Assembly: GCA_042091035.1 (NCBI GenBank)
Contig: JBELIG010000035.1
Span: 1-20,820 of the forward strand
DNA length: 20,820 bases
DNA from: AM-2324 sp042091035
Lineage (GTDB): Bacteria; Bacteroidota; Bacteroidia; Chitinophagales; Saprospiraceae
Direction: 5' to 3'
Shown here: positions 6,906 through 14,642 of the stretch, in pieces
Position numbering within the stretch: position 1 is the first letter of the stretch
Layout: the number at the start of each line of letters is the position of its first letter
The notes under the pieces: model-generated
Database searches by the model: none
What the model saw: the letters and a program-made list of their open reading frames with translations, nothing else
What the model was told of the DNA's origin: nothing
Program-made: the position numbers and the translations under genes

Positions 6906-7749
6906 AACTATATACGCTGTTACTATTATTTAATGCGGATTTTGCGACATCTAAATTATACCCCTCTAACAAATTCAACTTGCTAAAATAATTGAGGATA
7001 TGCTCGGTAGGCATATTCCCAGTAAGGTCATCCTTGGCCATAGGGCAGCCACCATAGCCTTTAAAGGCACCATCAAATCTTCTGCATCCGTTTTCATATG
7101 CAGCATGTATCTTGGGCTCCCATTCATTGGGCTTAGTATGTAAATGTGCTCCAATTTCTATGTCCGGGTATTTTGAAATAAGCCCGGAGAAAAGATATGC
7201 AATACTTTCTGGTGTAGCAACACCTATTGTATCAGACAACTGTAGTATGGAAAATCCATGTTTAGTCAGCTGATCAACCCAATAAGCGACAATTTCTACA
7301 TTCCAAGGATCCCCATAAGGATTTCCAAAACCCATAGATAGATAAACTACAACTTCCTTGTTAGACTTATCTGCAAGCTCTTTTATTCGGAGTAATCGCC
7401 CCATAGAGTCTTCTATACTTGCATTTGTATTTCTAAGCTGAAAGGTTTCAGATATTGAAAAAGGATACCCTAAATATTTTATTTCCTCAAACTCACAAGC
7501 TTGGGATGCTCCTCTTGTATTTGCAACTATTGCAAGCAGCTTAGTAGGTGTATCTAGATTCAAACCACTTAGCACTGCAGCTGTATCACGCATTTGCGGA
7601 ATGGCCTTAGGAGACACAAAACTGCCAAAATCAAGGGTATCAAAACCTACTTTGAGCAACTCATTGAGATAAGTAATTTTGTGTTCTGTCGGGATAAAGT
7701 TCTTTATTCCTTGCATTGCATCCCTTGGACATTCAATAATTTTCATCAA
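6895..7749 (-). CDS. Hydroxymethylglutaryl-CoA lyase-like enzyme (DRE-TIM family)
   Basis: A TIM-barrel lyase of the HMGL/DRE-TIM metallolyase family, which would split 3-hydroxy-3-methylglutaryl-CoA into acetyl-CoA and acetoacetate in leucine breakdown. The catalytic R-D pair is in ECPRDAMQ (R9, D10). SFVSPKAIPQMRD follows, then LSDTIGVATP, the metal histidines in AHLHTKP (H202, H204), and the active-site loop GGCPMAKDDLTGNMPTE with C235. The loop cysteine and the family's GN segment are kept, so it should be active. Other members of the family (homocitrate or isopropylmalate synthase) are longer and lack this cysteine loop. ATGs at 7749 and 7746 are both possible starts. The GNAT gene follows with an overlap. 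Confidence 0.92.
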   Translation of the reverse strand: MMKIIECPRDAMQGIKNFIPTEHKITYLNELLKVGFDTLDFGSFVSPKAIPQMRDTAAVLSGLNLDTPTKLLAIVANTRGASQACEFEEIKYLGYPFSISETFQLRNTNASIEDSMGRLLRIKELADKSNKEVVVYLSMGFGNPYGDPWNVEIVAYWVDQLTKHGFSILQLSDTIGVATPESIAYLFSGLISKYPDIEIGAHLHTKPNEWEPKIHAAYENGCRRFDGAFKGYGGCPMAKDDLTGNMPTEHILNYFSKLNLLEGYNLDVAKSALNNSNSVYSYAE

Positions 7750-7820
7750 GCGCAGATGGTTAATTACAAATTGGTATCAAAAATTTAAACAATAATAGCT
7801 TAAAGTAGTTCTCATCGATG

Positions 7821-7828
7821 TAACTTTG
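7821..7828 (+). promoter_or_regulatory. Possible -7 element for the small membrane protein
   Basis: TAACTTTG is a perfect TAnnTTTG match 20 bases before the ATG at 7849. I find no clear TTTG at the expected 19-base distance upstream, so the assignment rests on the -7 box and its position alone. Confidence 0.48.
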
Positions 7829-7848
7829 TACAAAATAATAAACGATCA

Positions 7849-8079
7849 ATGCAAAAGTCTATCTTAAGCTTTATTGGATTTCTTTTATTCATAATTGGAT
7901 TCCTTGCTATTTGTCTTAATCTTATTGGTGGGCAACTAACCTACCTTATGTGGATGAAGGATAGTTTAGGTGCCCAGGCAAGCATAGTAATCCAATTCCT
8001 AATGATTGTATTTGGAATAATCCTTGTCATACTCGCCCAAACTAATTTTGGACGTGAGGAACAAAAGGGAGATGCTTAA
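7849..8079 (+). CDS. Small two-helix membrane protein, function unknown
   Basis: A 76-residue protein with two clear hydrophobic segments (about 4-26 and 43-65), a short polar link (MKDSLGAQAS) and a charged tail (GREEQKGDA), so probably an inner-membrane hairpin with both ends on the same side. It has its own -7-like promoter box. I recognise no family. It faces peptidase T tail to tail, and the two stop codons share TTAA at 8076-8079. Its reality is supported by the exact fit between flanking genes, a promoter-like box and the strongly non-random hydrophobicity. Confidence 0.75.
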   Translation: MQKSILSFIGFLLFIIGFLAICLNLIGGQLTYLMWMKDSLGAQASIVIQFLMIVFGIILVILAQTNFGREEQKGDA

Positions 8080-9320
8080 GCATTCTCCTCCCATAGGCAA
8101 GCGATATGAACACAAGTCATAACAGCCTTTTGCATATCTTGCCTACTAACCCATTCATGCTTTGAGTGAAATGCATGTTCTCCAGCAAAAATATTTGGAC
8201 ATGGCAAACCCATAAAGGATAAGCGTGATCCATCAGTACCACCTCGGATACTGGATTTTGAAGGCTCCATACCTGCGCGTCGAATAGCCTCTTCAGCATA
8301 TTCAACAACTTGTGGATGTTCATCCAAAATCTCCTTCATGTTTCTATACTGCTCTTTGATCTCTATATCAATAGAAGATCCTGGCCATTGACTTAGTGCT
8401 TTTGTTGCTGCATCATTCAGTAGACTAGCTTTTTCACTTAATTTTGATGTATCAAAATCTCTTAAGATAAAGCGCAAACTTATCTGCTCAGCTTGTCCAC
8501 TTATATAGTGAGGGTGCAAGAAGCCAGTGCGTCCCTCGGTGGCTTCAGGAGAAAGATCTTGCGGCAATGCATTCAGAAACGCAGCGGCTACTTTTATAGC
8601 GTTGACCAATTTCCCTTTAGCAAATCCTGGGTGTGCACTCACCCCATTTATTGTAACAATAGCGGCATCTGCAGAAAAAGTTTCGTCTTCCAGGGATCCA
8701 CGCTTCTCGCCGTCGACTGTATATCCGAAATCTGCGTTAAGCTTTTTCATATCAACCTTATCAACTCCTCTCCCAATCTCTTCATCTGGAGTGAAAAGTA
8801 TTCGTATAGGCCCATGCTTTACGGTAGGATTACTCACAAAAAAGTGAACCATATCCATAATTTCAGCAACACCTGCCTTGTTATCAGCACCAAGCAAGGT
8901 TGTCCCACTAGCTGTAATAATATCATTCCCAAATTGATTATCGAGCTTAGGGTGATCACTTAAACGAATTACTTGAGTGGCGTCGTCCGGTAATACTAAG
9001 TCTTGCCCTTGATAATTTTCATGAATAATTGGTTTTACATCTTTACCAGAACTATCTGGAGATGTATCTACATGTGAACAAAAACAAATTGTAGGAACCT
9101 GTTTATCCGTATTTGAAGGTAAGGTTGCGTATACATAACCATGAGAATCTAGCTCAACATCCTCGATTCCTAGAGCTTTAAGCTCTGAAACAAGTAACCT
9201 ACTCAAATCCTTCTGTTTCATAGTAGAAGGCTGTGTTGGTGAATGAGGATCAGATTGAGTATCAATCTTTACATAATCAAGAAATCTATCTATTGCTGTA
9301 AAATTATAAGCATCAAACAT
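8076..9320 (-). CDS. pepT: Peptidase T (tripeptide aminopeptidase)
   Basis: A cytosolic M20B zinc aminopeptidase that releases the N-terminal residue from tripeptides. Di-zinc site residues are seen in CSHVDTSPD (H83, D85), LLGADNKAGVAEI (D146), TPDEEIGRGV (E180, E181), YTVDG (D203) and FHSKHEW near the C terminus. HPGFAKGK and RGGTDGSRLS of the dimerisation/substrate regions are also present. I chose the ATG at 9320 (MFDAYNFTAIDRFLDYVKIDTQS), giving 414 residues, close to E. coli PepT. An ATG at 9359 would add 13 residues upstream of the first conserved helix. It shares its stop codon bases with the convergent membrane-protein gene. Confidence 0.96.
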   Translation of the reverse strand: MFDAYNFTAIDRFLDYVKIDTQSDPHSPTQPSTMKQKDLSRLLVSELKALGIEDVELDSHGYVYATLPSNTDKQVPTICFCSHVDTSPDSSGKDVKPIIHENYQGQDLVLPDDATQVIRLSDHPKLDNQFGNDIITASGTTLLGADNKAGVAEIMDMVHFFVSNPTVKHGPIRILFTPDEEIGRGVDKVDMKKLNADFGYTVDGEKRGSLEDETFSADAAIVTINGVSAHPGFAKGKLVNAIKVAAAFLNALPQDLSPEATEGRTGFLHPHYISGQAEQISLRFILRDFDTSKLSEKASLLNDAATKALSQWPGSSIDIEIKEQYRNMKEILDEHPQVVEYAEEAIRRAGMEPSKSSIRGGTDGSRLSFMGLPCPNIFAGEHAFHSKHEWVSRQDMQKAVMTCVHIACLWEENA

Positions 9321-9453
9321 ATTAATTCTTTTAAAAACATTAACAGAGCTATTAAACAAAAGTTAAACCAATCACATATACAAATTAAATATTAGGATAA
9401 CTTCGTTACTTTAGCCGTTCAAACTTGATTACAATAAACTAAATAATATCATA

Positions 9454-10419
9454 ATGAAAAAACTCAAGTCATTATTCTTTGCTTCACTGGCAATATCTTC
9501 TGTATTCATTTATTCATCTTGTTCAACAGATGAAACAATTGGAGATGATATAGTGGATGTGGTAAACCCTTCTTTCAACTTTGTAAGCTTAGACCCTTCT
9601 GGCTTATTTTCAGGTAATTATCCTACAACAGACTTTGAAGTCTCAGCAGACATCCCAAATATCTATGTTGCAGTTGAGGCTATCGCCGGATCTTCTGACC
9701 TGAAGACACTTACAATTCAACTAGATGGTACAAGCCCAGATCTTACAGACCTCTCAATTAGAGATTTGATCACAGGAAATACAATAGTTTCTAACAACCC
9801 TCTATTAATTACAGGTGATAACATCAATTCATTTACCCTTGAAATCGGTATAATTAATGATGGTAGTCTAAATTCTAAAACATTAACTCTGATTGTTGAA
9901 GATACAGAAGGACTTCAAGAAACACTTAATATCTCATTTAGCAGCTTTGAAGAAATAGAAAATTCTATTGAAGGTGTTTTGTTGAACAGAGCTGGACCAG
10001 CAGGTCAGGGAGGACTTGATCTTGACAATGGAGAAAGCACAGGAACAGTTTCTACAAACCCAACAGCAGAATTTGGAGAGATTAAGGATGAAGGTATTGA
10101 CATCAGTCTTCCAAATGATGAAAACTGGAAATCTCAAATCTCAGCTATGAATGATGCAGAAATCAGAACGCTTTCAACTTCTGTAGAGGGCTATGATTTT
10201 GAAGCAGTAACTAGAATCGATGAGATTGTGACTTACTTTGATAATGGTGATGCTCTGCCAAATACTAACTCTGATGGAGAAGCAGTAAGTAATAGTGTTG
10301 CTATTGGAGATGTCTTCCTAGTAAATAGAGCAGGTAAAGTTTACCTGATCGAAGTTACAGATGTAATTGCAACAGGAAGTGACAACAATGATGCAATTGA
10401 ATTTAAGATTAAACATTAA
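9454..10419 (+). CDS. Predicted lipoprotein with Ig-like N-terminal part, function unknown
   Basis: A 321-residue lipoprotein: a KKLK start, a hydrophobic stretch and a lipobox ending at C23 (IYSSC). The residues after the cysteine are acidic (STDETIGDD), as in some Bacteroidota lipoproteins that are exported to the cell surface; surface location is inference. Residues ~40-170 look like beta-sandwich repeats (DFEVSADIP, TLTLIVEDTEGLQETLNISF). Residues ~175-321 form a second beta-rich part (GGLDLDNGES, then VAIGDVFLVNRAGKVYLIEVTDV) ending in IEFKIKH. The protein is very acidic with few cysteines beyond the lipid one. I do not recognise a named family. It ends 5 bases before the strong hairpin terminator. 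Confidence 0.82.
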   Translation: MKKLKSLFFASLAISSVFIYSSCSTDETIGDDIVDVVNPSFNFVSLDPSGLFSGNYPTTDFEVSADIPNIYVAVEAIAGSSDLKTLTIQLDGTSPDLTDLSIRDLITGNTIVSNNPLLITGDNINSFTLEIGIINDGSLNSKTLTLIVEDTEGLQETLNISFSSFEEIENSIEGVLLNRAGPAGQGGLDLDNGESTGTVSTNPTAEFGEIKDEGIDISLPNDENWKSQISAMNDAEIRTLSTSVEGYDFEAVTRIDEIVTYFDNGDALPNTNSDGEAVSNSVAIGDVFLVNRAGKVYLIEVTDVIATGSDNNDAIEFKIKH

Positions 10420-10425
10420 TCGATA

Positions 10426-10461
10426 AAAAAATGGAGTGGTTAATCAACCACTCCATTTTTT
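10426..10461. terminator. Strong bidirectional intrinsic terminator between lipoprotein gene and mpl
   Basis: A perfect 16-bp stem: six A, then ATGGAGTGGTT, the loop AATC, and the exact reverse complement AACCACTCCAT followed by a T run. Because the stem is flanked by A's on the left and T's on the right, it works in both directions. The two T's at 10460-10461 are also part of the mpl stop codon (TTA on the plus strand, 10460-10462). Confidence 0.93.
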
Positions 10462-11797
10462 ATTTAAACACATCTTTAAGATTTATTCCACCCCAAGGAC
10501 CACTACTCATCATCAGAAAGACTTTATCCTTTTTATCCATATTATCGAGATAATGATGTAGAGCTTTAGGTTCATTAAATACATTGACGGCATTTCCGAA
10601 AGCGGCTTCAACCTCACTTTTGACCAACTCCTCCATATTTTTCATTTTTAAAGCATGGGGATCATAGAGAACAATTGCCTCAGCTGCTCCATTAAGTGTA
10701 TTGAAATACTGAGGCAGGAAATCTTTATTCAAAGAACTGTAAGTATGTAATTCCAAGCAAGCCACCACCTGAGCTTTGTCATAACGCTCTAATACAGCCT
10801 TAAGCGTAGCCTTTACCTTCGATGGTGCATGCGCAAAATCAATGAAAACAGTACAATCATTCGCTTCCTCTAATTGTTCCATTCTCTTTGATGGTCCCTT
10901 AAAGGTCTTAATAGCCTGAGCAAATGCCTTTACTCCAATTCCCATCTCTTTACACAAATGGAAGGCAGCTTCTAGATTCTGCATATTGTGTGCGCCAAAA
11001 ATAGGGATAATAACTTTTTCACCGCCAAGATCCACCAAGGTACCTTCCTTTAAGTTTTGGTACTTAAAGCCAGTATATGGAAGCATTTTACCCGCAGGAA
11101 ATCTTTTAGCAATTGTTTCAAGTTCTTGGTCACCAGAAAAATAATATACCTTAGAAGAAGGTACTGTGGATTCTATGAACAACTCAAATTGCTTAACGTA
11201 GAAATCAAAAGTTGGAAATACATTCATATGATCCCATGCAATACCTGTTATGACAGATGCATCTGAATTATAATGCAAGAACTTAGGTCTATCATCTAAC
11301 GGTGAAGTTAAATACTCATCCCCTTCTATAATTATAAAAGGTGCCTCACTAAGGCGAACCATATTATCAAAACCATCTAATTGTGCACCTACCAAATAAT
11401 CAAAATCAATAGCACACTCTTTGGCAACATGCATCACTATGGATGTTGTTGAGGTCTTCCCATGAGAACCAGCAATGACGATACGCTTCTTTTCTTTGCT
11501 CATCTCTGCCACAAAGGAAGGGAAAGAATAAATTTTTAGATCTAGGCGCTGAGCCTCTAGTAATTCCGGATTATCTGAGCGAGCGTGTTTCCCAACAATT
11601 ACTGCATCTATACTTTTTGAAATTCGGGATGAATCCCATCCCATTTTCTGCGGTAAAATACCTTTCGATGACAACCTAGATCTTGCGGGATCATAAATCT
11701 CATCATCAGAACCTGAAACATCATGTCCATTTGTCTGAAGGGCTAAGGCTAAATTATGCATCACACTACCTCCAATGGCTATAAGGTGTATATTCAT
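10460..11797 (-). CDS. mpl: UDP-N-acetylmuramate:L-Ala-gamma-D-Glu-meso-DAP ligase (murein peptide ligase Mpl)
   Basis: Mpl reattaches recovered murein tripeptide to UDP-MurNAc, so that peptidoglycan pieces are reused. It belongs to the Mur ligase family. The N-terminal Rossmann part begins MNIHLIAIGGSVMHNLA and continues VSGSDDEIYDPA; the ATP loop is AGSHGKTSTT (109-118). The central block IIIEGDEYLTSPLDDRPKFLHY followed by WDHMNVFPTFD is typical of Mpl rather than MurC (EADEYD-FFDKRSKF in E. coli Mpl). The C-terminal domain has VFIDFAHAPSKVKATLKA. Length (445) matches E. coli Mpl (457). In Bacteroidota these genes are often loosely named peptidoglycan synthetase. The minus-strand transcript ends at the shared terminator. 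Confidence 0.92.
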   Translation of the reverse strand: MNIHLIAIGGSVMHNLALALQTNGHDVSGSDDEIYDPARSRLSSKGILPQKMGWDSSRISKSIDAVIVGKHARSDNPELLEAQRLDLKIYSFPSFVAEMSKEKKRIVIAGSHGKTSTTSIVMHVAKECAIDFDYLVGAQLDGFDNMVRLSEAPFIIIEGDEYLTSPLDDRPKFLHYNSDASVITGIAWDHMNVFPTFDFYVKQFELFIESTVPSSKVYYFSGDQELETIAKRFPAGKMLPYTGFKYQNLKEGTLVDLGGEKVIIPIFGAHNMQNLEAAFHLCKEMGIGVKAFAQAIKTFKGPSKRMEQLEEANDCTVFIDFAHAPSKVKATLKAVLERYDKAQVVACLELHTYSSLNKDFLPQYFNTLNGAAEAIVLYDPHALKMKNMEELVKSEVEAAFGNAVNVFNEPKALHHYLDNMDKKDKVFLMMSSGPWGGINLKDVFK

Positions 11798-11880
11798 ATA
11801 AGGATTGTTAAATTTGATCTTAAAATAAGATTAAGTCTCAAATATGACTCATTAAAGTTTTAAATTAAGGTATAATAATT

Positions 11881-11888
11881 TAATTTTG
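11881..11888 (+). promoter_or_regulatory. Possible -7 element for the 54-residue lipoprotein gene
   Basis: TAATTTTG is a perfect TAnnTTTG match 63 bases before the ATG at 11952. The surrounding intergenic DNA (11798-11951) is very AT-rich. Apart from this box I see nothing else definite in it. Confidence 0.45.
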
Positions 11889-11951
11889 ATACAATAAACA
11901 TTAAGTAAAGATGTTTATTTAGTGGTTATATAATTTAATTAATTCGAAATC

Positions 11952-12116
11952 ATGACACGTAACTCTCTAAAAAAATCAATCAAGCTTTCAGCTTTAGGTA
12001 TGCTAGTTTTGAGCTTAAGCTCTTGCAATAAAGGTACAGGCTGTCCTACTTGGTCTTTAGAATCAATTATAGAAAATACTTCCTTATTTGTTACAAATAT
12101 TTTAAGCATCTTCTAA
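11952..12116 (+). CDS. Small lipoprotein (54 residues), function unknown
   Basis: A short ORF, easily missed, that reads as a textbook lipoprotein. Its basic start is MTRNSLKKSIKL, followed by a hydrophobic core (SALGMLVLSL) and the lipobox LSSC with C25. The mature peptide has only 30 residues: CNKGTGCPTWS with a second cysteine (C31), then SLESIIENTSLFVTNILSIF. The hydrophobic end could form an amphipathic or membrane-contacting helix. The gene has a -7-like box upstream and a hairpin terminator 18 bases downstream, so it looks like an independent transcription unit. I do not recognise the family. It would be taken as intergenic by callers with a length cutoff. Confidence 0.72.
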   Translation: MTRNSLKKSIKLSALGMLVLSLSSCNKGTGCPTWSLESIIENTSLFVTNILSIF

Positions 12117-12133
12117 ACTTAGAGTTTGTTTAG

Positions 12134-12175
12134 AAAAAATCCCTGCCTATATTAGTTATATGCAGGGATTTTTTT
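12134..12175 (+). terminator. Intrinsic terminator after the small lipoprotein gene, reaching into the mnmD leader
   Basis: The stem AAAAAATCCCTGC (12134-12146) pairs perfectly with GCAGGGATTTTTT (12162-12174). The inner part extends it by TATA/TATA pairing after one mismatch, and a T run follows. It is a clear terminator-shaped hairpin. Just upstream, TTCTAAAC (12111-12118) and GTTTAGAA (12128-12135) form a second inverted repeat overlapping the lipoprotein stop codon. The hairpin ends only 16 bases before the mnmD ATG. Confidence 0.85.
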
Positions 12176-12191
12176 GTTAAATAAAAAGGCA

Positions 12192-12860
12192 ATGAACGAA
12201 ATATTCGAGACTGAAGATGGATCAAAAAGCCTAAAATCATTAGATTTTGGCGTTAGTTATCATTCTAAACATGGAGCCGTTCAGGAAACTAAACATGTAT
12301 TCATAGATGCAGGGCTTGACTTCCGCAATCAATCTAAAAGTCATATCGATTTATTAGACATTGGATTTGGCACAGGCCTAAATGCTCTAATGGCACTTCA
12401 ATGGGCTCAGCTTAATCAAGTGAAAGTGAACTATGTTGGAATTGAAGCTTATCCAATACATTTAGACACTGCATTATTGATGAGTTATCCTCAAGTGTTG
12501 GATGAAAATGATAAACTTGATAGTGTTTTCAGAAGTATGCATGAAGTAGAATCAGGTGTAATATTGGAGCTTGACCCATATTTTAGCTTTGAAAAAAGAA
12601 TATCTAAATTCGAGACATTAGAAGACAGGAAAGCTTATGATGTAATCTTTTTTGATGCTTTTGCACCTAATGCTCAGCCTGATCTTTGGGAATTGGACAT
12701 ATTGCAGAAAATGTATGATGCATTAAAAGCCAATGGCGTTCTTACAACATATTGTGCTAAAGGACAAGTTAAACGAAATTTAAAAGCTTTGGGCTTTACT
12801 ATTGAAGCCCTGCCTGGGCCTCCTGGTAAACGTGAAATGACCCGAGCAATAAAACCTTAA
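12192..12860 (+). CDS. mnmD: tRNA 5-methylaminomethyl-2-thiouridine34 methyltransferase MnmD
   Basis: A stand-alone version of the MnmC methyltransferase domain (222 residues). It uses S-adenosylmethionine to finish the mnm5 side chain on wobble uridine 34 of certain tRNAs. The SAM loop is DLLDIGFGTGLNA (53-65) and an acidic binding residue lies in YVGIEAYP (E85). The conserved block FFDAFAPNAQPDLW (153-166) is a family signature, with GVLTTYCAKGQVKRNLKALGF and PGPPGKREM near the end. The FAD-dependent MnmC C-terminal half is absent, as usual for MnmD. I chose the ATG at 12192 since an upstream in-frame TTG at 12174 falls inside the terminator hairpin. The acyl-CoA dehydrogenase gene begins three bases after its stop. 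Confidence 0.94.
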   Translation: MNEIFETEDGSKSLKSLDFGVSYHSKHGAVQETKHVFIDAGLDFRNQSKSHIDLLDIGFGTGLNALMALQWAQLNQVKVNYVGIEAYPIHLDTALLMSYPQVLDENDKLDSVFRSMHEVESGVILELDPYFSFEKRISKFETLEDRKAYDVIFFDAFAPNAQPDLWELDILQKMYDALKANGVLTTYCAKGQVKRNLKALGFTIEALPGPPGKREMTRAIKP

Positions 12861-12863
12861 AAC

Positions 12864-14642
12864 ATGGCTAAAGTGATCTGTAGTGAAACTCTAGACTTTT
12901 TCCTCTTTGATGTCTTTGATGCGAATCAAGTATTAGAATTTGATCGTTTCAAAGAATATGACAATACATCTATTGAACTTTTTTTTCAGAGCATTAGAGA
13001 TATAGCTGAGAATGAACTCCTCCCCATTTATAGTAAAATGGACAAGGAGAAAGCATATTATAAAGATGGGAAAGTACATGTTCTTCCAGAGTTGGGAAAA
13101 GCAGTCCGAGCAATTGCAGATTCAGGTATAATAGGTGCCATGGATTCTTTTGAAAACGGGGGCATCCAACTCCCCTACTGCATTACCAATACAGCTTTGT
13201 CAATTCTATATGCAGCGAACCCAAACGCAACGCCCTATGCAACACTAACCCAAGGGGCAGCAAACCTAATCTCTGCCTTTGGTAGTCAAGAGTTAAAGGA
13301 CAAATACTTAGAGAAAATGTTTTCTTGGGAATGGCAAGGCACAATGGCACTTACCGAGCCTGAAGCAGGAAGTTCATTAGCACATATTATCAGCGAAGCC
13401 ACACTCCTGGACGATGGGAATTATAATATAAAAGGACAAAAGATCTATATTTCAGCAGGTGACCATGATCAGACCGAAAACATTATTCACTTGTTATTGG
13501 CAAGAATCAAAGGTGCTCCTAAGGGCACCAAAGGAATTTCACTCTTTGTAGTCCCCAAATTCCTTCCTGAAGATGAAGTACTCAAGGACAACGATGTACT
13601 TACCGCTGGCATTTACGGTAAAATGGGGCAAAAAGGATATACTGCAGCGCACCTGATGTTCGGTGAACATGCTAAATGTAAAGGTTATTTAGTCGGAGAA
13701 GCTAATAAAGGCTTAAACTATATGTTCCAAATGATGAATGAGGCTCGCATTGGAACTGGTACACTTGCTATGGCAACTGCATCTGCAGCTTATCATTGTT
13801 CCCTTAAATACGCTAAGGAGCGTATACAAGGAAGCCATCCTGATAAAAAAGGCACTCAAGTTCCTATCATAGAGCATGCAGATGTAAGAAGAATGCTATT
13901 AAGTCAAAAGGCATTTGTAGAAGGATCTATTGGTTTGATTACCTATTGTTCTTTACTCAAGGACATCAGTGAATTTGGGCCAACAGAAAATCGAAAAAAC
14001 GCCCATTTGCTGCTTGAATTACTCACTCCAGTAGTCAAGTCTTATTGTGCAGAACAAGGATTTCAGTCAGTAAATCTTGCAATGCAAGTCTTAGGAGGTG
14101 CAGGCTATACCGACGATTTTCCAATTGAACAATATCTGAGAGATACTAGGGTAAATAGTATTTATGAAGGCACAACAACTATTCACGGAATGGATCTTTT
14201 AGGCAGAAAAATACCCTTGGAGAACGGTTTGGCGTTGAAACTATTTCAAAAAGAGATTGAAACGACTCTAAAAGAAGCTTTTGCAATCGAAGAAACAAGA
14301 GAAATGGCAGCCTTACTTACTGCTCAGTTGAAAGGTTTCGAAAAGGTCTTACAAAATCATTTTAGAATACTAAAAAAATCAGGTCCTAGACATTTCCTTG
14401 CAGATGCAACCTTATTCCTAGAACTGTTTAGCTTAATTACAATAGCTTGGGTCTGGCTAAAAGCTATCGTCAAATTACTAGAAAATAAAGGAGAAAGAAA
14501 TGAAAAATTCATAAAATCAAAGTTAACAACTGCTAAGTTTTTCTTTGATTACGAACTCATTAAGTCAGCTGGACTAATTCAAAAAATGAGTCAAGAAAAA
14601 GATATACTTACTAGTTCAATCGATTCATCAATCTTCGACTAA
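12864..14642 (+). CDS. Acyl-CoA dehydrogenase (long, ~590-residue type)
   Basis: A flavoprotein that makes the first double bond in acyl-CoA beta-oxidation, passing electrons to ETF. The FAD/substrate block GTMALTEPEAGSS (159-171) is clear. YGKMGQKGYTAAHLMF follows, then the FAD-binding VLGGAGYTDDFPIEQYLRD (409-427) and the catalytic glutamate in IYEGTT (E435). At 592 residues it has a C-terminal helical extension (~150 residues after the catalytic loop) like the long FadE5-type enzymes, not the ~380-residue short- or medium-chain ones. Chain-length preference cannot be read. It is coupled to mnmD by a three-base gap, with no obvious functional link. Its 3' end overlaps the convergent ybbR-like gene by 15 bases. 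Confidence 0.94.
   Translation: MAKVICSETLDFFLFDVFDANQVLEFDRFKEYDNTSIELFFQSIRDIAENELLPIYSKMDKEKAYYKDGKVHVLPELGKAVRAIADSGIIGAMDSFENGGIQLPYCITNTALSILYAANPNATPYATLTQGAANLISAFGSQELKDKYLEKMFSWEWQGTMALTEPEAGSSLAHIISEATLLDDGNYNIKGQKIYISAGDHDQTENIIHLLLARIKGAPKGTKGISLFVVPKFLPEDEVLKDNDVLTAGIYGKMGQKGYTAAHLMFGEHAKCKGYLVGEANKGLNYMFQMMNEARIGTGTLAMATASAAYHCSLKYAKERIQGSHPDKKGTQVPIIEHADVRRMLLSQKAFVEGSIGLITYCSLLKDISEFGPTENRKNAHLLLELLTPVVKSYCAEQGFQSVNLAMQVLGGAGYTDDFPIEQYLRDTRVNSIYEGTTTIHGMDLLGRKIPLENGLALKLFQKEIETTLKEAFAIEETREMAALLTAQLKGFEKVLQNHFRILKKSGPRHFLADATLFLELFSLITIAWVWLKAIVKLLENKGERNEKFIKSKLTTAKFFFDYELIKSAGLIQKMSQEKDILTSSIDSSIFD

Noticed and set aside
8493..8963. Open frames on the plus strand inside pepT (156 and 106 codons)
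   Set aside because: They lie wholly antisense to a peptidase T gene with complete active-site motifs, and their translations show no domain, signal or sensible composition.
9405..9420. Promoter box TACTTTAG before the large lipoprotein gene
   Set aside because: It differs from TAnnTTTG at one fixed position and has no good upstream half; too weak to list.
12174..12191. TTG start for mnmD
   Set aside because: The TTG is part of the terminator hairpin and T run; the ATG at 12192 gives the normal MnmD N terminus.
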